In this document: piece by piece, positions 26,101 to 35,311 of the stretch
Layout of the letters: each line of letters opens with the position of its first letter
How positions within the stretch are numbered: the first letter of the stretch is position 1
Assembly (NCBI GenBank): GCA_030248065.1
Contig: JASAMV010001839.1
Span: 1-64,000, forward strand
Direction: 5' to 3'
Origin: Rhynchonema sp. JSB1_4
Lineage: Eukaryota; Nematoda; Chromadorea; Monhysterida; Xyalidae
Length of the DNA stretch: 64,000 nt
Notes under the pieces: model-generated
Seen by the model: only the letters and a program-made list of their open reading frames with translations
Told to the model about the DNA's origin: nothing
The model's database searches: none
Program-made: the position numbers and the translations under genes

Positions 26101-26785
26101 CCGGCCCGGCCCGGCCCGAGGTCGGGCCGGCCCGATTGCGACCTCTGGTGGCAACTTTGGCGGGGAGGGTACAAAGGAGGAAAATCCGGGGTGGGCAGGG
26201 GGCAGCGTAGTACCGTATTCCCTAAAATAGAGCCCCCCCAAAAATAGAGCCCCCCCACCCCCAAAAATACAGCCCCCCCCTAAAAGGGGTCAGTGAGAAA
26301 ATAGAGCCCCCCCAAAACTACAGCCCCCCCCCCAACTTGGAATTCCCCGCTTGGGGGTCGTAAATTCAAGGGCTTGTGTAAGACACCTTGTGTACAACGT
26401 TTGTGCTTGAGTACCTATATGATGACGTAAAGCCTTTTATGGAAGATCTGCACTTAAAAACACTAAATAATGACCAGTAACACCCTGACAGAACTCCATT
26501 TTAGGGGTATTTTTTGGAACATTTTTTGAGATTTTGGGCAGCGAAAAAATACAGCCCCCCCAAAAATAGAGCCCCCCCAAAAATTACAGCCCCCCCCGGG
26601 GCCCCCCCCCCTAAAAGGGGTCAGTGAAAAAATACAGCCCCCCCTTGTATTTTAGGTTTTACGGTAGCTGGAATTTAGGTAGAACACATTTTCCGTTTTT
26701 TTGGGGTAATTAACTGAGACGGACACGAAGACTAAACACCAAAGCAGAACTCACCGGTTTCTTCATGACGCAACACAGAAAACAT
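20143..26785 (-). CDS. WDR61: SKI8 / WDR61, seven-bladed WD40 protein
   Basis: SKI8 is a beta-propeller subunit of the cytoplasmic Ski RNA-decay complex and, in animals, of PAF1C. Ten phase-consistent exons: 26785-26755, 24730-24619, 23613-23522, 23238-23089, 21201-21113, 21043-20950, 20852-20759, 20685-20587, 20415-20337 and 20229-20143. They give 308 residues (human is 305). Conserved blocks in order: AHDDAIWTCSWRQ, KLEGHSLGVISSDIS, SPMDSWQIKFSPDGQLLATG, LDTGGKFILSVAFTPAGN, HAMAVRAMTFMPDSQ, PGHSSWVLDVDASP, ADHTVRVWDM and DQVWGVSYNADGKRLLSVSED. The start MFSVLRHEET is encoded by a 31-base first exon. Introns 1, 2 and 4 hold nested transposons, and intron 1 alone is 2 kb. Confidence 0.95.
22114..22413 (+). 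pseudogene. hAT transposase N-terminus with BED zinc finger
   Basis: The frame starts MASKETDFDILNRLGF and encodes a BED-type finger (QCKICDKKLAYS then ISRHIVTKHP: two Cys, two His with a three-residue gap). In hAT transposases this domain binds the transposon ends. The frame stops at 22413, just after a short direct repeat AAAATGGCGAAACG (22330-22343 and 22364-22377) that may mark the internal deletion. A DNA-binding-only product is conceivable. Confidence 0.85.
22406..22537 (+). pseudogene. hAT transposase C-terminal dimerisation tail
   Basis: In the neighbouring frame (+1 relative to the BED finger), MSEQEFSLAAS followed by RNRLKPDTAEKLLFLKRML matches the end of the hAT dimerisation domain (typically FS.A..I....R.RL.P...E.L.FL). 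The frame ends at a stop at 22537. The RNase-H-like catalytic core that normally precedes it is missing. Confidence 0.8.
23751..24595. mobile_element. hAT-like MITE family C in SKI8 intron 2
   Basis: Ends CAGTGCAGCGGTCTGG and CCAGGAACTGCACTG with exact 8-bp duplication AATGACAG (23743-23750 and 24596-24603). Contains the family-C motif GGCGGTTAGTGTAC repeated near both ends. Another element is nested at 23786-24213. Confidence 0.88.
23786..24213. mobile_element. MITE nested in family C, GGTTGCAAGGTACC repeats
   Basis: The unit ATGGTTGCAAGGTACC or GGTTGCAAGGTACC recurs about six times between 23809 and 24163 near the two ends. The flanks GTTGTGTA and TTTGTGTA match at 7 of 8 positions, consistent with an 8-bp target duplication. 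Terminal repeats are only loosely inverted, so the ends are approximate. Confidence 0.65.
24896..25214. mobile_element. Diverged family-A MITE, GGTATCC repeats
   Basis: Ends CACTAGTGTCGTTGG and CCCAACGGCACCACTG, exact 8-bp duplication CTCCCGGA (24888-24895 and 25215-25222). The interior carries GGTATCCGGTATCC-type units instead of the CCATACCC units of the other family-A copies. In SKI8 intron 1. Confidence 0.88.
25305..26147. mobile_element. hAT-like MITE family D, copy 1
   Basis: Perfect ends CAGAGGTCGCAATCGGGC / GCCCGATTGCGACCTCTG with exact 8-bp duplication GTGGCAAC (25297-25304 and 26148-26155). Long GGCCCGGCCC arrays lie inside both ends and give misleading Gly/Ala/Pro-rich open frames. 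A family-E element is nested at 25572-25895. Confidence 0.95.
25572..25895. mobile_element. hAT-like MITE family E inside D copy 1
   Basis: Ends CAATGGTGTGGCT and AGCCACACGACTG, exact duplication GACAATAC (25564-25571 and 25896-25903). Repeats of GGTACAGTAGGTA lie near each end. Confidence 0.9.
26213..26664. mobile_element. TA-flanked MITE family G, AAATAGAGCCCCCC repeats
   Basis: Ends CCGTATTCCCTAAAATA and the near-complement TATTTTAGGTTTTACGG are flanked by TA, as in Tc1/mariner-type elements. AAAATAGAGCCCCCCC or AAAATACAGCCCCCCC units are tandemly repeated inside both ends. In SKI8 intron 1, 91 bp from the first exon. Confidence 0.75.
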
Positions 26786-27265
26786 AGTTGCTGTTGCTTG
26801 CTCGCTGGCTGATGCTATGAAACACAGACGACCGGCCAATAATAATGCTTAATAATGATAGAATCAACGATCAATCAAACCGATATCAAATGGAAACAAA
26901 GTACGATTCGCAGCTGGGTTCGTTCACATTCACAGCAGTTCAGTTTTTAAAAATCAAAATTCAACGCAATGTCGTTGCTGCTTCCTGAAAGGAAACGATT
27001 TTTTTTCAATGCTCTCTGGCAGAGATTAGAATCGGGCCGGGCCGGACCAACCCAAGAAACCGAATATCATTCTCTTTTTGAAAAAAAGGTGGACCGGACC
27101 GACACGCGTGGATGGACACTTCTTGACGGAGACAAAAACACCCATTTCGGCGGTAGCTAGACACTTGTTGACATGTCAACAGATGTCCTATACGCAGCGG
27201 TGAAATGCATAGTTGTTGACACACGCGAAGACATAAAGAACACGTGTGTCAACAACTATGCTCTA

Positions 27266-27537
27266 TTGGTCGCACAATGACTATATAAGAATCCATCCAA
27301 AAATATTCCTGAATGGTAAGGCACGTCTCGCTGCAGATCATAAGCGTTCTATTTATATTTTTTCCAAAACATTTCTGCCGATATCAGGCTCACTGTGTTC
27401 AAACAGTTTCACTGCAGTATCACCGGGGAAATGTTTTGGAAAAAATATAAATAGAACGCTTGTGATCTGCAGCGAGACGTGCCTTACCATTCAGGAAAAT
27501 TTTTGGATGGATTCTTATATAATCATTGTGCGACCAA
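27266..27537. mobile_element. TA-flanked near-perfect palindrome
   Basis: Starts TTGGTCGCACAATGACTATA and ends with its near-complement, TA on both sides. The two arms of about 115 bp match almost throughout, with a centre of about 40 bp. A relic with a similar end (ATTGGTTGCACAATGACTAA) is seen near 53020 between aquaporin exons. Confidence 0.85.
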
Positions 27538-27710
27538 TACCACGCTGCGTATAGGACAGTTGTTGACATAAAGACAAAAATAAAGTTTAGACTTTAATAG
27601 TGTTCTTTTTCTTTATCTGAGCATGTATGTAACTTGTTTCAGGTTTGAAGTGGTGTAGAAATCTTGGTTAAGTGAATGCAAACTCTTCATTAGATGTTTA
27701 CTGTGCAAGG

Positions 27711-28000
27711 TGTATAGGCAATCCATCGGCTCATGGCACTTTTTATACACGCCGCAACGCATGTAGCAGCACACGGCATTTTTTAAACAAAATGCACACT
27801 TTGAGCAAGTGGCATACCTTGATGGCTGCTTTTTAATTTACTCTGTTTTCATTAGCTGCTTGACACAACACTTTTTTGCATTGTTGCAAAATTTGTTGAT
27901 GTTTCAACAGGTAACTGCAGAGAATAGATGCATTCATTGATGGCGGTAATGTAGCATGCAGCCTGTGTGTGTTGAGTGCCATGAGCTGGCGGATTACCTA
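27711..28000. repeat. 290-bp direct duplication, copy 1
   Basis: This segment from TGTATAGGCAATCC to GGCGGATTACCTA appears identical by eye to 28108-28397. The copies are separated by 107 bp. Such identity implies a recent duplication within the composite element. Confidence 0.9.
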
Positions 28001-28107
28001 AATGCCAGCAACTCCGGTTTCACATGCGTATAGGTCCCTTTCCTTACCGACTCCTTTTCTGGCCATTCGAGGTCCTTCGCTTGAATTCTATTGACGATAC
28101 GACAGAA

Positions 28108-28397
28108 TGTATAGGCAATCCATCGGCTCATGGCACTTTTTATACACGCCGCAACGCATGTAGCAGCACACGGCATTTTTTAAACAAAATGCACACTTTG
28201 AGCAAGTGGCATACCTTGATGGCTGCTTTTTAATTTACTCTGTTTTCATTAGCTGCTTGACACAACACTTTTTTGCATTGTTGCAAAATTTGTTGATGTT
28301 TCAACAGGTAACTGCAGAGAATAGATGCATTCATTGATGGCGGTAATGTAGCATGCAGCCTGTGTGTGTTGAGTGCCATGAGCTGGCGGATTACCTA
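28108..28397. repeat. 290-bp direct duplication, copy 2
   Basis: Second copy of the 27711-28000 segment. Its right edge overlaps the stop codon of the mini-ORF at 28395-28541. Confidence 0.9.
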
Positions 28398-28541
28398 TAC
28401 GGTACTCGCTTTCTGAGAACAACCCGACATTTTTCGTGCACCTTTCATTGACAAACGTCCTTCAAGAACCGCATCAACATTTTGACGGTACAGATCCGAT
28501 TTGTAGATTGCTGGAGGTTCTTTCAGCTTCTTGCGCCCCAT
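28395..28541 (-). pseudogene. Transposase N-terminal fragment with HTH (psq/pogo-like)
   Basis: A 48-residue frame starts MGRKKLKEPPAIYKSDLY and contains VDAVLEGRLSMKGARKMSGC, which resembles the helix-turn-helix at the start of pogo/Tigger or pipsqueak-type DNA-binding domains. It ends at the edge of the 290-bp repeat. A second possible exon, ending KPELLAFR, lies between the two repeat copies (about 28107-27998). The catalytic domain is absent. The family assignment is tentative. Confidence 0.5.
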
Positions 28542-28949
28542 TTTGGAAACTATGCAAAGTAAGGTTGCTGTTGGACTGAAATTTAACGAGAATTAGCGCA
28601 AATTATATCATGTGTGCGCCTGATCATTTTGGCAGCAACTACGTAGTTGTATTGATACGTTGTTGCACCAGCAGTACGATGTTTGTCAGGTGCGCGTGCG
28701 ATCGCATCTGCGTTCTTCACATGTTGTTCACCTGGCCGAACTGCCTCTGCTCCAATCAATGCATAGTTGCTGACACGCAACTATTTTGTCTTTATGTCAA
28801 CAACTGTCCTATACGCAGCGTGGTAATGCATAGTTGTTGACATCCAATTATTTTTGTCTTTGTTGTCTTTATATCAACAACTGTCCTATACGCAGCGTGG
28901 TAATGCATAGTTGTTGACACGAAAGACATTAAAGACAAAAACACATTAA

Positions 28950-29594
28950 AGGGGGCCTTTCGCATTTCAAACCCCCTTCAAACTTCGCATGTGTTTAGAC
29001 AGCGGTCAATGCGTCACGAAAGTCAAACACACCGGAGGTCTAACGTTCAGCATGCGGCCAGGAGATGCCCTTCAAGAGGAACATCCGCGAACAAAATCAA
29101 ATGTGGACCAGCCCAATTTCTACCTGCGCATTCAGGCAACTCGCCTGATGACAAGGGCGGTCAAGGCGCAGAATGTTTCGCACGATATTTGCTCCTTCCT
29201 CACTATAGAATTTCGCTTTTCTTTTTATTTCGAATTGCAACGAATTGTTCATGCGTGGCTGCTAAATGTTTCAAGGTCTGCTTGTCGCGCTGGAACAATT
29301 CGTTGAAATTCGAAATATAAAGAAAAGCGAAATTCCATAGTTAGTGGTGTTGCACGTTTCATGCGAAACATTCATTCGCCTTGACACCTTTTTGATCAAG
29401 CAGTTTGCCTGAATGCGCAGGTATAAATTGGGCTGGTCCGCCGCACACTTTGTTCCCGGATGTTCTTCTTAAAGTGCATCTCCTGGTCGGATGCTGCAGA
29501 TTGGGTTCTTGGTGCGTGAGAGTTTAATAACGGCCTGAACAATATTCAAATGCGTGCAAAGTTTGAAGGCGGTTTGAAATGCGAAAGGCCCCCT
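28950..29594. mobile_element. TTAA-flanked palindromic element
   Basis: AGGGGGCCTTTCGCATTTCA at the left is repeated inverted at the right, and TTAA flanks both sides (28946-28949 and 29595-29598), the signature of piggyBac-type insertion. The arms of about 300 bp are inverted copies of each other, diverged in places. It carries no transposase. Confidence 0.85.
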
Positions 29595-29929
29595 TTAAAG
29601 ACAAAAGACATTTATTATTTTTGTCTTTGTCAACAAGTGTCCTCACCGGAACCAGACTAAAGCATGGAATTTTTCGAAATGTCGTGTCGACATAAAATAG
29701 AAAAAGAAAAAGGAAAATCCAAGCCCAGCGCCAGAGTTCGGAATTCCTTTTCTCAATGACCATTTTTTTGCTATTTTTTTCTTTCTATAAAAAAAACAGC
29801 CAGTTTGAGATGAGAAAAAGCTATTTTTGTCTGTAAAACAGCATTTATTTGCATAACACACGGCAGTGTAGTTCCTGGTCCGGAGGGGGAACAGACGTAC
29901 CCTCCACTATTTTCGGAGGGGGAACAGAC

Positions 29930-30744
29930 CAGAGGTCGCAATCGGGCGGCCCGACCTCGGGCCGGGCCGCGATTTTGGGCTTTTCGCTCGGGCCGGGGGC
30001 CGGGCCGGAGATTTGGATGGCCGTGCGGGGCACCCCGGCCCGAAGCTTCTGAAGGGAGTTTTTTACTGAAAAAGTAGGGATTTTTTTGTCAAAAATACTA
30101 AAATTTCTGACGGATTCGGCAAGCAAGTGATCAGTATTGTCTCTATCTGACGACCATTTCATGGAAAACAATGTATTTTCAACCAGTGGTGTAGCTACCC
30201 AGGCGGGGCGGCAACCTACGGTACCACCAAAAATGTGGGACGGCAACCTACCTACTGTACCGGCCGGGCTAAGGGGGAACATTGAAATTTTGAAGAAAAT
30301 GTGCTCTAAAACGCTAATTTCGCGCGTAGCGCGGCGATTTATCGCCTATTTGGAGTGAAAAGTACCGATTTTATGTACCATTTTGAGCCAAAAATCGCAA
30401 CTTACTGTACTAGCCGCCGGGCGGCGACCTACCTAGTGTACCAGGATGGAGCGTCAACCTACCTACCTATTGTACCTAGGGGTACCCCCACCCCCTGCAA
30501 CACCATTGTTTTCAACCAAAAAAATAGGTTCAAAAAAATCGCAAAAATTATGACAAAAATTGGGTTAAAATCTGAGCCAAAAAATTCGGGCCGGGCCGGG
30601 CCGGGCCGGGCGGGAGTTTTGGGGGTTCGGGCCGGGCCGGGCCGGAGATTTGGGGGTAGGGGCCGGGCCGGGCCGGGCCGGGCCGAAGATTTGGGGGCTC
30701 GGGCCGGGCCGGGCCGGCCAAACCCGGCCCGATTGCGACCTCTG
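29930..30744. mobile_element. hAT-like MITE family D, copy 2
   Basis: Ends CAGAGGTCGCAATCGGGC / complement, exact duplication GAACAGAC (29922-29929 and 30745-30752). It sits inside family C and itself contains a family-E copy, so three levels of insertion are dated relative to each other: C, then D, then E. Confidence 0.95.
30184..30508. mobile_element. hAT-like MITE family E inside D copy 2
   Basis: Ends CAGTGGTGTAGC and GCAACACCATTG, exact duplication TTTTCAAC (30176-30183 and 30509-30516). Contains GGTACAGTAGG-type units (read here on the other strand). The insertion site differs from that in D copy 1. Confidence 0.92.
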
Positions 30745-31063
30745 GAACAGACGTACCTACCTGGGGGGGGGGGGGAAGGGGGGGGGAAGTCCCAATTTGG
30801 GGGGGGGGGCGCACGGAAAAAAGTCATTTTTTGAGGTCGAAAAATTGGACTATTTTTGCCTTCTTTTGCGAAAAATCCCCTATAAAAAGGGTATTTTGGC
30901 GTTTTTTTGAGGTTTCACCTAAAGTTTACCTATTTTTGGCCTAAAAATGCCTATTTTAGGCCTAAATTTGCCCATTTTAGGAAAAAATTGGGGGAGCAGA
31001 CGTACCCGGAGGGGGAACAGTGGGGCAGGCGTACCTCGGAGGGGGAACAGACGTACCCGAGGG

Positions 31064-31497
31064 CAGTGCTGTGGCTACTTTTGCGGGGCGGGTAGGGTAC
31101 ATAGGTGGAAAAAATCGGGGCGGGTAGGGGGGTAGTGTACCTGGGATCTTGGGGGGGGGGGAAATCCGGTTTGGGGGGGGAGGGGGGGGAAGATTTTTCG
31201 GGGCGGGTAGGGTACAACACAAGTTTTTTCGCGTGCCTGTTTTTATGTACTAAAAAGTACATATATCGCGCGCAGCGCGAAATTTTTTGCACTTTTTAGG
31301 GTTTTCGGTCGAAATTTGGGCATTTTTGACCGAAAAATGGGCATTTTAGGGGTAAAAATCGGGGCGGGTAGGGTACCAGGGCGGGGCGGGTAGGGGGTAG
31401 GGTACCAGAGCGGGGCGGGTAGGGGGTAGCGTACCAGGCCGGGGGCGGGTAGGGTACCATGGGGGGGGCCCCCCCCCCCCCCCCAGCCACAGCACTG
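31064..31497. mobile_element. hAT-like MITE family F
   Basis: Perfect ends CAGTGCTGTGGCT / AGCCACAGCACTG with exact duplication CCCGAGGG (31056-31063 and 31498-31505). GGGGCGGGTAGGGTACC units are tandemly repeated inside both ends. Confidence 0.93.
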
Positions 31498-32071
31498 CCC
31501 GAGGGGGGGTCCCCCCCTCCCCCCCAGGAACTACACTGACACACGGGTAGACCCTGTTTTTCGTCGTCAACAGTGTAGTTCCTGGGGGGGAGGGGGGTCT
31601 CCCCTCGGGTACGCTATCTCCCCCTCGGGTGGTACACTATCCCCCTATCTCCCCCTCCGGCAGACATTCACAAATATATGTAATATATGTAATTTGTTAC
31701 ATATATTTTTTTGGGAGTTACATATATTATTTTAATATATGTACCCATAGTTTTTTTAGACACTTTTTAGGTGCAATTTGCACCTAAAAAATCAGAATTG
31801 CACCTAAAAATTCAGGGTTAGGTGCAAGGTTGCACCTAAAATTTTGGGCCCTTGTTTGCTTAATTTAGCATTTATACAGCATCTTTTAAGGTTAGAAAGC
31901 TTAGAAACAAAAAAAATGCGCTGCGCGGCTTTTCATTCCTTCCAATAAATTCCATCGAAGCATTTGGTCGACATCGACAAAAAATATTGATCTGATTGAT
32001 TGATTTCGTACACAGTTAGTACCTGGTGTGCTGGTGATAAGATTCAAAACAAATACATGCTGTACTAGGAT

Positions 32072-32430
32072 CAGTGTAGTTCCTGGTCCGGCGAGGCGGT
32101 TAGTGAACCTACCCACTTTGTCGGTGCGGCGGCTAGTGTACCTCCCTGTGGGGGGAAGACCAAAATTCAGGAAAAAGTCCTTTGAGGTAAAAAATTTGAC
32201 CTATTTTTGCCCTTTTTTGGAAAAAATTCTCCATAAATAGGGTATTTTGGCGACTTTTGACAACACCCGTTTTAGGCCTAAAATGCCCATCTTGGGCTAA
32301 AAATGCCTATTTTGGGCAAAAATTGCGGCGGTTAGTGTACCTGGTGCGGCGGTTAGTGTACTGCTGTACCTTGGTCGCGGCGGTTAGTGTACCTTAGGAG
32401 GGGACCCCCCTCCCCCCAGGAACTACACTG
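32072..32430. mobile_element. Family-C MITE copy
   Basis: Ends CAGTGTAGTTCCTGG / CCAGGAACTACACTG, with GGCGGTTAGTGTACC repeats as in the copy at 23751. Flanks ACTAGGAT and ACTAGAAC match at 6 of 8 positions, an older duplication. Confidence 0.85.
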
Positions 32431-32975
32431 ACTAGAACTAGAGCAGAGCGTGACAACAGTATTAGATACCCACACAGTAAATGAACAGCGAAAGTAATTG
32501 ATTCGTACGTGACCCCCAAATGTGGATATGGTGACGTGAAAATTTTACTGTTTCGTTTTCTTCTCAATCGGTTCTCAATAATGAAACTAGTACAAAATGT
32601 GCTACAAAATGTTGAACTTTCCCTGAAAAGTTTGCTTTTGCTAAAGGAAAAGGCATTCATTGCGTTACAACTTTATTGAACTTCTAAAAGCACGCAAATA
32701 GCATTGAACACACAACCTGGCAAAAATAGCCTAAAATTGGCGTTTTTTGTCCAAAATAGGGGTTGCACCTACTTTGGCCAGCTTGCACCTAAAAATTGGG
32801 GGGTTGCACCTAAGTTGCACCTAGTGAATTTTGAAAAAAAAACCCTGTATGTACCTAATATATGTAATATATGTACCAAATTTTTTTAAAAACCCCCCTA
32901 AATTTCTGGAAAAGTTCAAGGTTGAAAAACGCATTTTTACACATGTTACGGTTGACGCACACTGTCACCCCCGAC

Positions 32976-33386
32976 CAGTGTAGTTCCTGGGGGGGGGGGG
33001 GGTCCCCCCCCTCGGGTACGTCTGTTCCCCCTCCGAGGTACGCCTGCCCCACTGTTCCCCCTCCGGGTACGTCTGCTCCCCCAATTTTTTACTAAAATGG
33101 GCAAATTTAGGCCTAAAATAGGCATTTTTAGGCCAAAAATAGGTAAACTTTAGGTGAAACCTCCAAAAAAACGCCAAAATACCCTTTTTATAGGGGATTT
33201 TTCGTAAAAGAAGGCAAAAATAGTCCAATTTTTCGACCTCAAAAAATGACTTTGTTCCGTCCCCCCCCCCCCCCAAATTGGGACTTCCCCCCCCCCTTCC
33301 CCCCCCCCCCAGGTAGGTACGTCTGTTCCCCCTCCGAAAATAGTGGAGGGTACGTCTGTTCCCCCTCCGGACCAGGAACTACACTG
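32976..33386. mobile_element. Family-C MITE copy, uninterrupted
   Basis: Ends CAGTGTAGTTCCTGG / CCAGGAACTACACTG, exact duplication CCCCCGAC (32968-32975 and 33387-33394). It is the inverted, unbroken equivalent of the element at 29864-31538 and shows what that one looked like before D and F landed in it. Confidence 0.93.
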
Positions 33387-33535
33387 CCCCCGACCCCGGC
33401 CAACATCACGCCATGAGTGTATAGCACATAAAAATAGGCAACCGAAAAAACTGGTATGTACCCTATTTGCCCCGAAAAATCTCCCCCTCGCCCAAACTGA
33501 GTCCCCCCATATTTCCAGGTACACTACCCCCAACC

Positions 33536-33986
33536 CAGTGTTGAAGGTGGGGGGCTTGGGGGGGGGGTAGCCCCCCAGTACAGTAGGTATCCCCCTCGCC
33601 TGGTACAGTAGGTATCCCCGCCGATGTTTTTGGCATGGTACAGTAGGTATCCCCCCGATTTTCACTCCGGTACAGTAGGTATCCCCCCCCCCCCCGATTT
33701 TGCCCCAAAACTGCCAATTTTTGACCAAAATGGCCAAAATTAGTGTAAAATCAGTGGATTTTACCTCAAATTACCCAAAATTCGCGCGCTACGCGCGCAA
33801 ATACTACGTTTTCACACGATTCCACACATAATAAACACATTAAAAATTTTCACCCAAAAACCTAACCCCCAAACCCCCCTAGGTACATAGCCCCCCCCCA
33901 GGCCATCGGCTCTGGTACAGTAGGTATCCCCCCTTCTCCGAGCGCGGTACAGTAGGTATCCCCCCTCCAGAGTACCTCCAACACTG
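33536..33986. mobile_element. E-like MITE, GGTACAGTAGGTATCCCC repeats
   Basis: Ends CAGTGTTGAAGGT / ACCTCCAACACTG, exact duplication CCCCAACC (33528-33535 and 33987-33994). It lies in sequence resembling family F, whose right end AGCCACAGCACTG is at 34044-34056 but whose left end I could not find. Confidence 0.88.
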
Positions 33987-34717
33987 CCCCAACCCGCCCC
34001 GGATTTTACCCCTTATGTACCGTAGTACCCGCCCCGCCAAAGTAGCCACAGCACTGCTGGGGAGAACGTCTGTTCAACCTCCATGATGACAGTTATGAAT
34101 GAACCTACTGTTATTGGAACCTGAGCAGAGGTTCTGATGTGGATGTGGTGTGATGGTGTCAGTCGGCGATCGGCGTCAGCCAACTTGATGATATGTATAT
34201 GTGCATGCAAACAGTATTGCAGAAAACAGAATTGTGCATTCCAAAATGTGAAAAACGCCTCAAGTGGGCGGAAACAAACGACAATGATGTTTAGTGACAC
34301 TTTCGATGCCATCCAAAAAAAACTGGGCAACCCCCCTTTTTTGCGCGTAAAAAACCCGGCAACCCCTCTATTTTTTCCAACGCCAAAAAAAATTGGTACA
34401 TATATTATTTTGGCTCCCGTGAATGTCTGCCCTCCGGGTACACTATCTCCCCCAATTTTTGCCTAAAATGGCCATTTTTAGGCCTAAAATGGGCATTTTT
34501 AGGCCTAAAATGTGTGATTTTCAGGTCAATGTTCTCAAAAGTCGCCAAAATACCCTTTTTATGAAGAATTTTTTCCAAAAAGGGCAAAAATAGGTCAAAT
34601 TTTCTACCTCAAAAAGTGACTTTTTCCCGAATTTGGGTTTTCCCCCCCTTCCCCCCCGGGGGTACACTATCTCCCCCTCCGAAAAAAACGGAGGGTACGC
34701 TATCTCCCCCTCCGGAC

Positions 34718-35289
34718 TAGGCCTGGGCACAATACCACTTTTGACACCCAATACCAATACCCAATACCAATACCGGCCCTGTACCAATACCCAATACCAA
34801 TACCAAATTGGTGACCCAATACCAATACCCAATACCAATACCGGGTGAGACCCAATACCCAATACCAATACCCAATACCAGATCAATACTACTGAAGTGC
34901 CTGGTATTGGGTTTGGTATTGGGTTGGTATTGGTATTGAGTATTGGGTTGGTATTGGTATTGGGTATTGGTCTTAGTATTGGTTTGGTATTGGGTTTTTG
35001 GTCTGGTATTGGGTTGGTATTGGGTTTGGTATTGGTTTGGTATTGGGTTTTGAGTCAGGTATTGGGTTTGGTATTGGTTTGGTATTGGGTTTTTCTGGAT
35101 TAGTATTGGGTATTGGTTTTGACCCAATACCTGGGCAAACCCAATACCAATACCCAATACCAATACCAGGCCAGCTTCAATACCAATACCCAATACCAAA
35201 ATTAGACCCAATACCAATACCAAACACTGGTATTGGTATTGGTATTGGGTGGTATTGGTATTGGGTATTGGGTATTGTGCCCACCCATA
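34718..35289. mobile_element. hAT-like MITE family K, CCAATACC arrays
   Basis: Ends TAGGCCTGGGCACAATACC and GGTATTGTGCCCACCCATA with exact duplication CTCCGGAC (34710-34717 and 35290-35297). Almost the whole interior is CCAATA/GGTATT repeats in both orientations. The resulting 200-residue open frame is an artefact of the repeat. Confidence 0.9.
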
Positions 35290-35311
35290 CTCCGGACCAG
35301 GAACTACACTG

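Larger units (their letters stand above)
25284..26210. mobile_element. Family-F element, host of a nested insertion
   Basis: Left end CAGTGCTGTGGTTGTGG matches the left end of the intact family-F copy at 31064-31497. The duplication GTGGCAAC shows that family D landed inside it. After D, family-F-like GGGGAGGGTAC sequence resumes, but no matching right end is seen before the TA element at 26213, so this copy is incomplete. Confidence 0.55.
27160..29641. mobile_element. Composite element with TTGTTGACA-type ends
   Basis: The outer ends GACACTTGTTGACA and TGTCAACAAGTGTC are perfect 14-bp complements. Inside, GTCCTATACGCAGCG and GCATAGTTGTTGACA recur several times in both orientations, so several terminal regions are stacked together. 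It contains a TA palindrome (27266-27537), a 290-bp direct duplication, a helix-turn-helix mini-ORF and a TTAA palindrome (28950-29594). No clear outer target duplication was found. Confidence 0.7.
29864..31538. mobile_element. hAT-like MITE family C hosting D, E and F
   Basis: Ends CAGTGTAGTTCCTGG and CCAGGAACTACACTG with exact 8-bp duplication ACACACGG (29856-29863 and 31539-31546). GGAGGGGGAACAGACGTACC units lie inside its ends. It is interrupted by a family-D copy (29930-30744) and a family-F copy (31064-31497). Palindromic TTTTAGGCCTAAA-like stretches mark its core. Confidence 0.95.
31661..34429. mobile_element. hAT-like MITE family J, itself a host
   Basis: Ends CAGACATTCAC / GTGAATGTCTG with exact duplication CCCTCCGG (31653-31660 and 34430-34437). 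ATATATGTAATATATGTA and TAGGTGCAACTTGCACC-like units lie inside. It hosts family-C copies at 32072-32430 and 32976-33386 and an E-like copy at 33536-33986. Confidence 0.88.
31571..35311. mobile_element. Large hAT-like family-C copy hosting a nest
   Basis: Ends CAGTGTAGTTCCTGG / CCAGGAACTACACTG with flanks GTCGTCAA and GTCGTCAC (7 of 8 match). Its own sequence is only the outer edges. The bulk is later insertions: 31661-34429 and 34718-35289, with further elements inside the first. Confidence 0.8.

Noticed and set aside
25278..26264. Gly/Ala/Pro-rich, collagen-like open frames
   Set aside because: They arise from GGCCCGGCCC arrays inside the family-D element and occur in several frames on both strands.
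33150..33737. 195-residue minus-strand open frame
   Set aside because: It crosses the boundaries of several nested transposons and reflects G-rich repeats only.
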